Source of the DNA: Monilinia fructicola
Taxonomy: Eukaryota > Ascomycota > Leotiomycetes > Helotiales > Sclerotiniaceae
DNA length: 64,000 nt
Reading direction: 5' to 3'
Assembly: GCA_008692225.1 (NCBI GenBank)
Contig: VICG01000015.1
Coordinates: 575,001 to 639,000, forward strand
The notes under the pieces are model-generated. The model did no database searches, was not told the origin of the DNA, and worked only from the letters and a program-made list of their open reading frames with translations. This document shows positions 37,001 to 49,110 of this stretch, piece after piece (position 1 is the stretch's first letter; the number at the start of each line of letters is the position of its first letter). The translations under genes and the position numbers were made by a program.

Positions 37001-38592
37001 CTAACGTACGATACGGTACACCCCCAACTTTCGTCCGTGTTGATCTCCATGCCTACAACTAAATTTTCAACCTAATCACATCGCTCATCAACCCACTCAC
37101 CCAATCACTTTACCATTATCGACTAGCAGAGAACATTCATGAGTATACCTGCATCTTCATCTCATTTCGCCCCTCATCCCAACCCAATCAAACCAAACCA
37201 AACCAAACCGGAAGTAAATCAGCTTTGTGCGACCCCGGGATAGATTTTCAATTACGGTTTAGCCATTCCACTCAGGAGTATCCCTGGATTTTCCACTTTA
37301 GTCGTGGAATAATGAAATAGGAAATTGCTTGCTTCATTCATTTGAGAGATGGAATATAGTTCTGACACGCACGCGCGCACGTACATAAATCTGCATTAGG
37401 GCAATTTCTTTCATACTGCCGTACTCGGGGCGGATGCAGAATGAATGCTGCAAGCCAGGCTGTCTTGGCTTGTCTTGTCTCGTTTGTTTGTTTTGCCACT
37501 GTTTTGCCACTGTTATGCTGCTATTATTATGCCGACTCAGGCTATAGGCTCAGTGCAGTACTGAAGAGAGGACCCGGGATGTTGGGCTCGGGATTCGCAC
37601 AGAAAGCAAACTTGTATGCGCATTGCGCTTTTCTATACCTGTTATTGGAAAGTTGATCTTGGATATGCTATGCAATGAAGGTCAAGGTATAAGAATGGAA
37701 GCATAGGGAAGTGGCATGTGATCGTTTCCCTTGGTGTGCTGTATGTAATAGGCAGTATTATGTATGTTCGCCCAGCGACTCAGACCTTGAACACTTCATG
37801 GTGCCTTTGCTTACCCCTTGGCTTTGCTTCAGCATATACATGTGCATGACGCTGGGTAACCCAATACGCTTCCTCAAGGAAATGTCTCCGTGAGTAATGG
37901 TAATTGCTAAGAGAAGAAAATGGACAATGGAATTGAAGATTGCAGTAAGATCCCGGAGAACATCCACCTGACACTCCTGACGCATATGATGATTCAAACC
38001 CCCACTTCAACTCCAATCTTAACTATTCTCACCGAAATCAAACATAACATGCACAGCGGCGACGCTAGACAAGCCACAAGGTAGATACCGTGAGATGGAA
38101 TGAGCCGGTCTCACGAAAACGAAAGAATCCTTAGCCTTCCTTGGCCTGACCCCCAACTTCGATCCTCACAATCCTCTAACCTACTGTAACATCTTCATGG
38201 ATCATGAAAATTCTCGTATCCGTTCATCTGGATCAGAGACTGAGCAACATAGGGATTGAATGATCTCTATTGTGTCCAGTTCGAATATGAGTCTCAGCCC
38301 AACACTAATCCCGACCATTGAAATACAACTATCAATTCGAAAGATCCTCGACTCGATTCGACGCCACCAATCATACCATTTCATCACGAAAATATTTGAC
38401 TCCTCTCCTCATTTCCATTACCTATCTCTCCACCATTGCGCCCAAGTCAAGCATCGTAGCAACACTCTCATATCGCAAAATCCACTTCCATATAGCCATT
38501 GGACAAATCGGAAGTCCAAAGCAACCCCATTTTCCAAAAAGAAACAAGATTTTCTCCTTTCTTTTTTCCTTCTTCAAAACTTCCCAGTAACC
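34085..38592. other. gene-poor spacer
   Basis: Many short ORFs on both strands, none with family resemblance or splice support. AAAAC repeats lie at about 36046-36070 and AACC repeats near 37190-37210. The opposing ORFs at 35574-35859 are unconvincing. Confidence 0.45.
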
Positions 38593-38784
38593 ATGATGCC
38601 ACAAACAACAAAGCCGAAAACCCATGCATCAACAAAACGGGAATTCAACCGAGACTCATGGGAGACGGACTCCAACTCCGAGCTTGACGATCACTGGCCG
38701 GATGGCTTCTGGGCTCAAACTTTGTGTAGCCTTTGGTCATGCGGCTGTACGTTGAGTAACGTTGGTTGTTTTGAGGAAAAGTGA
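38593..38784 (+). CDS. possible small acidic Trp/Cys-rich protein
   Basis: The ORF from ATG 38593 encodes 63 aa after a CT-rich leader (TTTTTTCCTTCTTC) typical of fungal transcripts. The first half is polar and basic (TTKPKTHASTKREFNRD). The second half is acidic then rich in W and C (WETDSNSELDDHWPDGFW, four Cys). No signal peptide and no family recognised. The GTACGT near 38749 could be an intron donor, but I found no in-phase downstream exon. May be non-coding. Confidence 0.3.
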   Translation: MMPQTTKPKTHASTKREFNRDSWETDSNSELDDHWPDGFWAQTLCSLWSCGCTLSNVGCFEEK

Positions 38785-41700
38785 AGGGACAGGGTGAGAT
38801 ATTGGTGGAGATCTGTGCGTCGCCATCTTGCTGAAGAATGGCATTTGTTTGATTGTTAGGATGTGAGTGGTGATTGGTGGGGAGTGAGTGTGGAGCATAT
38901 GCTTGATCGTTGCTATACGGATATTTCACCAGCTTTACGGAACTCCCATCTCGTATCGTATAGAGTCGGCTTGCGTGTTCCTGATAGGTATCCAGGTCAT
39001 TGCTGTAAATGTAAATGCCTCATATATTGTAGGTAAACAGACTATTGACTATTCAATGTCGCCTCGTAACATCCAATTCATAGCGAGGCTGGGGAGGGAG
39101 CAAAGAGAAACCGAGACTTTGGACCCAAAACCGGAGACTCGGATTAATCTAGATGTCAAAAATGAGTCCCACATTCCGGGATGTTAAGTCGGAACCCGAA
39201 AAGAGGCGTCAATATGAACTCATTGATCGGGAATCCAGCTGTTGGTACGGATGGCGGCGGGGCTAGGGTGAGTGAATCTGGAGTTTCGCGTTCGTAAGAT
39301 TAGATTACAGATCATCATGACTATCAGCATCATATTGACGCTTGTGGTGATTGATATGATAGCGTCGAGGCTTCTGATCCAGATGATGTACATATTGTGA
39401 CGAGAACCCGAAATTATCAAGAAAAAGGTTTCGGGAATCGGGATGAAAGATTGTCAATTATCATGAATAATATCGTTTAGAAAAGTAGGATGCAACAGAA
39501 CAAGAAAAGAACAACAACTGATCTGGAGGAAGGCGTGTGGAGATGATTGGACGGCTGCCAACACTCTGTTTGGCTTAGTCTTTCCCATCTCTAGAGCTAG
39601 GAGTCGAATAGGAAAGGTTGAGGCGTACAGAAAATCTTGCTGGGATTTTACCATGAGCATGTGAGCAACATGAAGAGCAATCGAGCTAAATAGTATGTAA
39701 ATTTAATGATGAAGGGGCGAATCAGCAGTTAGGCGATATCAATGAGCTTGTACCAAATACGCCAACATTGTTGGATTCCCCAACTTCTGAGAACTGTACC
39801 TAGTACATTGGAAGGATATATTGTCAATTTGCAAAGTCAAAGGAGTCATACGATACAAGAGATTTTATTCCTGAAACGATCATTAATGGCTATTCTGATT
39901 GGCCTGAGAATATCATTTTGCCGTCTTTCCCAAATGACCCGCATGGTCCCAGCCATTAGACGTATACGATATTGACAAGGATTGATAGGAAGCATCCCCA
40001 AGGATCGGGACTTGAAGTACCAAAGGAAGAGTAATAAATGTTACTGTATATACTATATACTAATTGATTTTAGATGCTACTATAATCAGTTTGACTGGCC
40101 CTCCATCCACCTCCAGGGCTATTTCCAATTATTGTCTCCTTACCAATAGTATATCATATACAACAGACAACAGATCTATTCCATGATATCAGACGGCACA
40201 ATATGGATGTTTTATTGACATGAAATTAGTAATTGATTGCCTAGTAATAATCCTGGTCATTGGTCATCCGGATGCGCACCATTGCTTCCCTCGCTAAAGC
40301 AGATATTTGTCGATATTGACATACCTCTCATTGACATTTCCCTGTTCATAACAATAAAATCCCTTAACCATGAAGAGAACGCAACGATGACCTTGCTGCA
40401 TCTTCAAATCCAATTTTTGACCATGTTATTCTACTACCCTACCTCGTCGACGTTATATTGAGCAGCAAGCCACAATTTTGTCAATCTTGCTTCGCTAGCT
40501 CAGGCTGCTCAGCATAGTTGCTGTCTCTAGACCTGGGAGCAAAAGCCGAAGCCCATGCCAATCAACGGCATATCAAAACAAATAACCATGTGCAACCGTT
40601 GGTCTAGTCCCAATCAAAATGAGAGAAAAGAGCTAGGGATGAGAGGGTTTTATTGAGAAACGCAGAGGTTGCATCTAGCAGGTGTTGCTTGATTGGCTGG
40701 TTCCGGAAATGGGTGTGCTACCTGGGGTGTTTCTGTCTCTAGCGGAAGCGATTTATCACATGGCACAGAGATCGCATATCACTACACAATTGAACACGAC
40801 AGTGCCGCTGCGGTGAAACGTATATTGTCGTGAAGAATTCTTGGGATGAGTGTGGAGGATTGAGATGAATTTATTTGCTTCCTCAAGAGAAAGAGAATCG
40901 CTTACGATGGAATCAATTGAGAGAAGTCTCGTCAAAGACAGCCATTACTTCGGACTGGAATATGCTGCTCCATATCATAACCGGTTGAAAGCAACAACAT
41001 CCCGGCCCGAGCCGACAACTTCCTTGCTTCGGTATCCTCCAACCAATGGAGAAGTTTCCAAGCTAGGGTTCGCGGATCTATGCTCTAGCTTGCCGTTTGA
41101 TCTACAAATCAATTACAGGCGGTAGCTCTTAACCTTGCCTGAATCTTTCAATCAAGATCGATAACTCGGCCGTTGATCTAAGAATTCTCAAAAAACACTT
41201 GGACTCGAAACACTTAGGTCGCATGCAATAAGAGGTGAAAAATGAAATGAAGGATTCTCCTTCAAATCTAGATGGTGGAAGTGAAGCTGTTTGTTTGGTA
41301 AATCTAGGTGCATTCGGCTGGAAGAAGGAAGGGTAATTTCATGGGCTCAGTGATGTGCATTTGCAAAATCAGAGGGGGGGCGAGAAATGCAACCAAATTC
41401 ACGTGGTTGGAGGGGAAGCGTGTTCCGGCTTCCTGCAGCGAGTATCCTCCTTCATGCATATATTATATGTGCGTGACCAAATATCGGCGCGGTATCCTTT
41501 CTGTGAGTGGGCTTAGCGGATCGATGTGTGGTGTGTCGGTAGGCTTTCCCGTAATAATTTCTAGAATACGAGGATTCCATTCGCGAAGAAATGAAAGTTA
41601 TGGCGGATGGTTGAACCCTGGAGCGAAGGAGTGATTTCCTTGGGTTTATCTTCGGCCTGTTGCTTGCCTCTTTCTTTTCTTTTGCTTTCTGATACGCTAT

Positions 41701-44000
41701 GAAGTTTCGCGGGGAAGGTAGAGAGAGCATGCACCGACATGACTCCATAAGCCCATAAGTCAAAGCGTTCACGAAGCCACTTGTGAAATATGTCTTCAAT
41801 CCTTGACGAGAGTCTGTAATATATTTAGGTGGTGATAGGATTGAGCATGTAAGATGAATGTCTATTGAATTTGAGATCGAAGATGACAACAGACGCCATG
41901 GGAATTCTCCGTCTATGGCTCGAGGTAAGACCTCTTACCCCCTTCCCCCTATTGCTATTGTTGAAGAAGGAATTGTGAAGCCCATGCATGTTGAATGCGG
42001 GAGATAGTCGCCGGCACATTGCATTTCGCATCAGGACTTAGCATAGCTCCGTCCGGGGCAAGTATGATTTACGAGGCTATGCTATAATGATCTACTTCTG
42101 CCAATGAAAGTCAATTTGCTTTGTTAAATTGTTCTCACTAAGGAGTATTAAGTTAGAAGGAAGTGTGGACGAATGAATGGAAGGATTCATGTAGATAACA
42201 ATGTCGTTCTAATAGCATACCTTAATTTCCTGCACTAAGATATGTCAAAAATGTCAAACATGGCGCAGCTCAGGGTAGCAGCTGATAGCTCGAGATGCCT
42301 ACCTATGAATGGAAACCATGGCCAGCTATGGTTGGTCCTGGGCCATTTGACTCGGTCAATTAGTAGATAGATAGGACGATAATAGACAGCGTGAGGATGT
42401 ATTTCTGATAGCTGGGTAATTTGTCGTAAATCAATGTATGTTAATGCCCTTTTCAAGGTAGGGTAGACTACCTAGGTAAAGATAGTTGAGCCATGGCTAT
42501 CCGATGAAGGATTTCTGATTGAATTCTTTTCTATGATATTAACGATAATTATCAGGGGCTGAGACAACATACTCCGAAAAGCTTCAATGGTGTTATGTCA
42601 CCATGATAGAAGGCCCTTTTTTCCTTTTGAAGAATGTTGTTAGGATTAAGTGAGTGGTTGAGTGGGTGAGTAAGTTAGTTAGTTAACTGTTGATATTGTC
42701 TGCTTCTTTCTTCATTGTGAGCTGAGCTGAGCTGAGCTAGTCAATGAAGCTTACCAAGTGTCGGTAGTTGATTGCGCCGTCGAATTTTTGGAGTAACAGG
42801 TTTATAGAGAGCATGAAAAGTGTGCTATGAACCGAAGCTTAGGTAGAAAACTAGGAAGCTGGAAAGCTATGAAGCTAGGAAGCTAGGAAGCTAGGAAGCT
42901 AGGAAACTAGGAAACTACGAAGCTAGGAAGCTAGGAAGCTAGGAAACTAGAAAACTAAACTGCAGGTGGGAGTAGCTACATCCGAAAACTCCTTTTTACC
43001 TAGCGGGATTTTCCCCTCATCAGCTAATCTGTTCTAAACTAGCAACTTGACTAATAATTGTAGAAGAAAATTTTCAGATTTAGTGACAAGGTTAGTGGAC
43101 AACTTTAAAATATTGATATTGAGTTTAAAGAAAACTTCAATTTATTCATTTATGTATCTACTAGATATTCTTTATATTCATCTCCAATAACATAGTAAGA
43201 GTATGAAAACCAAAAGAAAAGAAAAGAAAGAGTAAGGAGAAGAAGGGAAACTAACACTTAATTTGCTAATTTGGTAGTGTCACAACAGGTTGGAAGAAAA
43301 AAGGTCCCCACCCTTTTCCCGGAAAAGCTCTACATAAGAAATAGAAGGATTCCATTGGACATCACTTGGAGACTCCTTCGATTTCTCTTATGAGAAGTAG
43401 ATATTATTGGGAATCCGCTATGATGGCGCATTTTCAAGGATCATACCTATCTTTCGTAAAGAAACTCTGCAATGCTGCATCCCCTATTGGCCAATGGTTA
43501 TTCTCGCTTTCAGTATGCACATCAGACATTAGCCTCCTACCTAGTAAGGACCTTGGATACTCATTTCTCATCTTACCTCGATATTGACTAACTAAATCTT
43601 TCCCCGCGCGCCGCTGATGATTTGCAGAAAAAGGAAATCTTGTGAGGCTCTCAAAGATGCTTCGGGCACTCTAAGCCGGCGGTACCTGATGAATATGATA
43701 GCTCAGATTTGGTAGATCATTCACGGACGTGCACCACCAAATCTAGATAGACTTTCAGCAACTAGATATTGTGTTCCTGCGTCGAAGAACCCCCAATTCA
43801 AGGGTTAGCTTTTAAATGCAAGAGGAAAGTCGTCACGGCTTGTTGCTTTACCTCGAACTCAAGATATTCTATTGGCTCTCACCTAGGTTCAATAACTTTG
43901 CCCTGAACTATGAACAATGATCTTCAGTTAGATCGTCAATCTTGTGTTGCTTGTCAGTTAAAGTTTAAAGGGAGCTAATATACTCGAGTCTTTCCTATCA
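38785..44000. other. gene-poor spacer with a minisatellite
   Basis: No supported gene. Contains a GAGCT run at 42722-42738, the minisatellite described separately, and an exact TACCTAGGTA at 42469-42478. The minus-strand frame at 41452-42031 has faint kinase-like resemblance, but it is too weak to call. Confidence 0.45.
42852..42954. repeat. AGGAAGCTAG minisatellite
   Basis: About ten tandem copies of a 10-base unit AGGAAGCTAG, with variants AGGAAACTAG and ACGAAGCTAG. AT-rich non-coding surroundings. Confidence 0.9.
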
Positions 44001-45180
44001 AAGTCTTAGTAGATTGAAAAAAAGCCACTATCACTTTTTGGCCCTTGATCTTGCGCAACGTTCTGCTCACCCGGAAGCTTTATTGATTCAAACTTTGTAC
44101 GAGTACTTTTCGGTACCTCCGGCTTTGGTAACGTTAAATCCAGTTCCAGGAGATTGGAACTCGCCATTGCGAAATCATCACGCCGACCTGCTCGAAAGAG
44201 AAAGGGCTGATGTGTGCTAGGAGAGATAGACGTATTGACTAATCCACGTGCTCATGACCAGCAAACATCTTTGAGACTCTTCAACCAGACTGGACAGCTT
44301 TAGTATCATCAATATCTGGGTATCATATATCTCAGCATCTCTCCTCCTAGAAAATCTGCAACCTGCAATCTGCAATACACCCAACATACACATCCATATC
44401 ATTAACCTGCAAGATCCTGCTTCTTCAACATTATCTCGCATTGATATAAAATTACGTTACCATAAAACGTTTCAAGTCGATATCAAGGACACCAACTTCC
44501 ATCCATACACGCACACTCATACTCCACATATCAGACTTGTTCGACAGCAAGTCCAAGAAATCATCAATTGCCAATTGACTTTGCAGTTCTGGGGTTGGAG
44601 GTCGTCACTCTTAATACATACATTGAAGTCTTCAACGAATCGCCAGTTCACTCTTCCCGTCAGTACAGGAATATTCCCTCGTTATTTTTGTCATTGATTC
44701 ATTCTTTTTTTTCACAATCATCCTCCTCGACCATTAACCGGCGCGTTGGATCAGCCGTGCATTTAAGACTCCAGCCACATTATACCCTTTTTGTGAAGGA
44801 GCATAATACCTATTTTTCACCCATGAACCGATTAGCACCATCCCGAAATCGTCCTTGCTGCATTGTGGTTCAGCGCGTTATCCTTGTCCCTTTGATCGGG
44901 AGTCCATCTAGGAAATGCTTCATAGGCTAACTGCATCATAACCAACAGTTTTCGTACGTTAGTTCTCAGGAATCTTCTGCAATTTTCCGCAGTCTCATTG
45001 TTTCAATTGACCTCGATCGAATTAATCCCCGAAGCAAACATTGAAACAAAAGAAGAGCATATCCAGAAGAGAAGGCGCAAACATCTTTCAATCCGATTTG
45101 TCTTCTTCGATTTGCTTTCTTGAAGTTATTCAAAAGTACAGAACATACCAAGATCATTCCTCGTTAAAGATATTCAAAAT

Positions 45181-45296
45181 CATACACACACATACACACA
45201 CATATATACACATACACACATATACATATATACATACATATATACATACATACACATATACATACATATACATACATACATACACATACACATACG
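45181..45296. repeat. CACATA/TACATA microsatellite
   Basis: About 115 bases of alternating purine/pyrimidine CA/TA repeats. They produce a spurious HTYIHTY-rich ORF. Confidence 0.93.
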
Positions 45297-47139
45297 CACT
45301 ATTCCCAACAAATCTTTACCTGCATACTTTACAGGACCTTCAAGTCAAGCATCATCAAGCTGGAAAGTTCCATAATCAGCCTACTATTTCTGGACTATAC
45401 TATAGTACCCCCGACTACACGCACGGTCTACTCAAGATCCATCTCTATTAACCTTACTGTATTTTATATTACTGTTTTTTCCCAAATTCGGCCCCCACAA
45501 TAAGAGGATCGGCAGGCATTAGGCATTAGGTTTAAGGGATCTCGATTATCCTTTTACCATACCCACATATTCTTGCCTACCAAGGACGCACTAAACCGTC
45601 ACTGTCAGCATCGGAAGCTAATTCCAGTTTCCACGAGACGCCAACTACCACCCCGAAAACCTTAGATTGCGACTATAACGATCAAGCTCGGAGCTAGTTT
45701 ACCGTTTCTCTTCCGCGACAGGGCGAAAATCCCCAGAGGGCGAAAAGATTGGCTGAAGAAAGCAAGAAGGCAGGAAGTCAAGAAAGCCAACAAGCAAGCA
45801 AGCAAGCAAACAAACAAACGACGAACAAACAAACTGGCAATACGGTGCCGTGCAGCTCAGTGCAGTAACGACTGAACAAGAAAGAATTCCTCGATCGATA
45901 GAGAAGCAAAACAGAAATCATATCCAAAATCCGATTTCTCGATTGTGAGGCTGTAGGTTTATTTGAGTCTTCACCACAGCACCCATCCACCCACCCACCC
46001 ATCCACCACCTTGAACTGGGTTTCCATCATCACACGCCGCTTTCAAAAAGTTCCCTGCTCGTAAGGATTCGACACCATAAGCCGCGTACGGGTAAGATTT
46101 AAGCACCAAAAAGTCAACATCTTTTCCTTACCGAACGTTGAGAGAAAGGAACGGTACTGCGAGGATATTCCTAGCGATTTCGTGCATATTACCACCCCAT
46201 TGCAGCCGTCACCAGCACATATCCTCGATACTCTATTTGGAAGATTCGACCCTGTGCAATTACCACCCTCCTCCCCCGAATCTCTTCTACAGGAATTCTC
46301 ACAGCCCCTCATCCGGTAGTGACCCTCTCAGCGCAAGCTTCACTCAATATTATACTCTTGGTGGGTATTTTTAAACTTTTCAGAGGATACTTCAGGGTAT
46401 TCACAGAACCTAAAGGGAGAAGATTAGCGGGGCCAGGAAGCCACTCTCACCCATTTTCCACCCATCGAAATCAAGGGCCTTTATTATTATTTCTTTTCTT
46501 TTTTCTTCCATACCCAGTCTCGGATCTGTTTCGACAAGGCTGCTTCAGGACCCCAATCAAAAATCGACCCATCAACCAATCCCCATCCTGGGTCTCAAAT
46601 TTCAATTTTACAAGGACCCTCTGCAGGCCTATTGCCATTGCCATTGCATCAGTGCATTTCGCATCAGTCTCCGATCCGATAGTCAGTTGACGAATAAGGA
46701 ACCGTGTTGCCTCTTTTTTATTTTTATTTTTTCTTTCCTTTCCCCTTTGGCATTCTCGGAGTGCAATTTCGCAAAAGCACGTACAGTTGCTTTGAGCGGC
46801 GAGAAGCGAGTGAGAAGCAAAGCGAATAGGGCAACAAACAGCAAGAAAGGACAATCTTCTCTAGAGATCAGCAAAAGGGAAAGGGAAGAAAGATACGAAA
46901 ACTTGAAGTTGTAATAAGAAAAAAAAAGAGATATAGGATAGGAGAAGGATAGGCAAAGGATAAGAGAGAGAAGAAGAGAAATAGAAAGAGAAAGAGGAAG
47001 AGAAAGAGAAAGAGAAGAAGCAAAACCAAGAAGATCTGTGCCTTGAATTATTATTATTATCATTCTTCCTCTTCTTCTTCTTATTATTCTCACCGGTATT
47101 GGCATTGATATTGGTACTGTGCAGAATATCCTTGTTCTT

Positions 47140-47460
47140 TCTTTTTAGGAAATTTGGCTTGATATTGATATTGATATTGACATCGATATTGATATTGATA
47201 TTGAGAGAAAGAGAGGACGAGAGGAAGAGAAGAGAAGAAAGGAAGAGAAGAGAAGATATATCTAATTCATTTTTATCGCCAATACCTTTAATCGACTACC
47301 GTACTTGATCCCTTCCACTTCATCTGACGCTGCTCACCTCAACCAAATAAGTCTTTTACCATTATTATTATTACTTATTTAATATTTATTTTATTTATTT
47401 GTTTATTTATTTATTTATTTATTTATTCATTTATTTGTCTATCTATTCATTTATATCTTT
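47140..47460. repeat. cluster of TTGATA, GA-rich and TTTA short repeats
   Basis: Successive simple repeats: TTGATATTGATA to about 47203, GAGAGGAAGAGAAG-type purines to about 47255, then ATT and TTTA runs at about 47358-47450. Confidence 0.85.
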
Positions 47461-49110
47461 ATATCTTTATTATATCATCCATTTGATATCAAATCATATC
47501 ATTGTTATTCTTCTCCCGCTAAATCAAAAAGAGAAGACCAAGAGGAAGAGGCAGAGGCAGACGCAGACGCAGACGCAGACGAAGTCGAAGAAGACGACGA
47601 AGCAGACTTCATCGACAACAACACTCCTTCGTTCACCTCCCCTTCTTCCCTCGGGGACGACGGTGACAAAACCGGTTGTTGCGTTCTTTCTTGTCTTCTT
47701 TTATATGAGACGACGAATCACCACCACCACCATCATCGCCGCTATCGTCATCATTAGGAATTTCTAATACCTCCCTCGTCTTCATTCCTTCCGAGTACCT
47801 ATTTATATTCAACGCCATCAAATCTTCGATTGGTGTAACTCTTCTTCTTCTTCGTTCCGTCTACTTTCCATTATTCATATTCATATTCACATTCATATTC
47901 ACATTCACATTCAGACTCGTTCTTCTTTGACTTGAATTGAATCGAATTGAATCGGATTGAATCGAATCGAATCGAATTGAGTTGAAAGTATCCGCGAAGA
48001 AGAAAGATTTCATCTTGAGAAAGAGTAGATTGACGGGGTGAGGCTGCAAATGAACGATAGTAAGTAATCCTTTAGATCAAATTCATTTTTCTTCAATACC
48101 CACCGTACCGTAATCTATTGATCAGCCAAAATGCATCTATCTCTCTTCTTCAGCTCTTGACTTTCTTTCGTTCTTTCTTTTTTTCTTTCGTTCCTTTCCT
48201 TCTTTTCCTCCTTCTGATATATGATCCATTTGCGCAAAAGGATTGATCTCTTCGTCTTCGTATTCGAAATCCTTTTCTCTCGTCTCTTTTTGATATACAC
48301 ATATATTTACAATATATATGTGAATATATATCTTCACACAAACAAGTATTTTTTTTTAAAAAAAAGATTCAAAGTTAAAGAAAAGTTTCAATATTTCAAT
48401 ATTTGTTTTTGGATGTCGTCGATAATTTTCGCGAAATGGTTGGTGTAGTAATTCTCCATTCTTCCTCCAATTGGTGTTTATATCATAATCACAATCACAA
48501 TCACACCTCACATCTTACACATCTCACACCTCACACCTAACGCTTCACACCTCTCATACTTCATACTTCATATTTGAAAAATGTACACAAAGCACAAAGC
48601 ACAGAGCAATACAGTGTAATGCCGGGCCCTTACAGTGACTTGGTCCAACAGAACGTCCCATGGAAGAAGTTCCCGGGTGTGACGTTCAAGATCATCGATA
48701 CACCCTTTCACTCTTTACCCTCTATTCTCTAATTCATCCTCTCATTTGAAGGATGAGATACAGAAAATAGGCGCGCAAAGTAGCCTAGCCTAATCACCGA
48801 AAAATGTTATACATCACACCTCCTAGATATCCAATCCTCGTTCTTCCATGGGAACCCCCCTTTCCCCAAAAGGCTTCATTAGTCACAATTTTACGGCAAG
48901 GTTCGTTACGTATCAAATTGTCACGGTCTTTTATATTTTCTGTTCGGTTCTGATTACTGGTTCGCCTGATTTCTCTTTCTTATTTATGGACAATTTCATT
49001 AACCTATCTCGATATCTGATAATATCAAATGAATCCTCGTCACATACGATGATTGCTAACTACATTGCCCAATAGTCCTTACACCTCAAAAAGTAACACT
49101 CGATCACTTC

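Larger units (their letters stand above)
44001..49110. other. long leader or promoter region of the NDT80-type gene
   Basis: Roughly 5 kb without a convincing ORF. It has strong strand composition bias: CT-rich stretches, a GA-rich block 46800-47040, and TTGATA, TTTA, CAGACG, TTCATA and GAATC short repeats up to 48560. This is what long transcribed leaders and promoters of fungal regulatory genes often look like. A transcribed leader is inference; no TSS can be placed. Confidence 0.4.

Noticed and set aside
41452..42031. possible eroded kinase fragment on the minus strand
   Set aside because: A phrase like FDLWAYGVM in another frame suggested it, but no other kinase motif is found in order.
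45041..45451. 136-aa ORF rich in HTYIHTY
   Set aside because: Produced by the CACATA microsatellite.
46683..47105. 140-aa serine/leucine-rich ORF
   Set aside because: Comes from GA-rich purine runs read on the minus strand.
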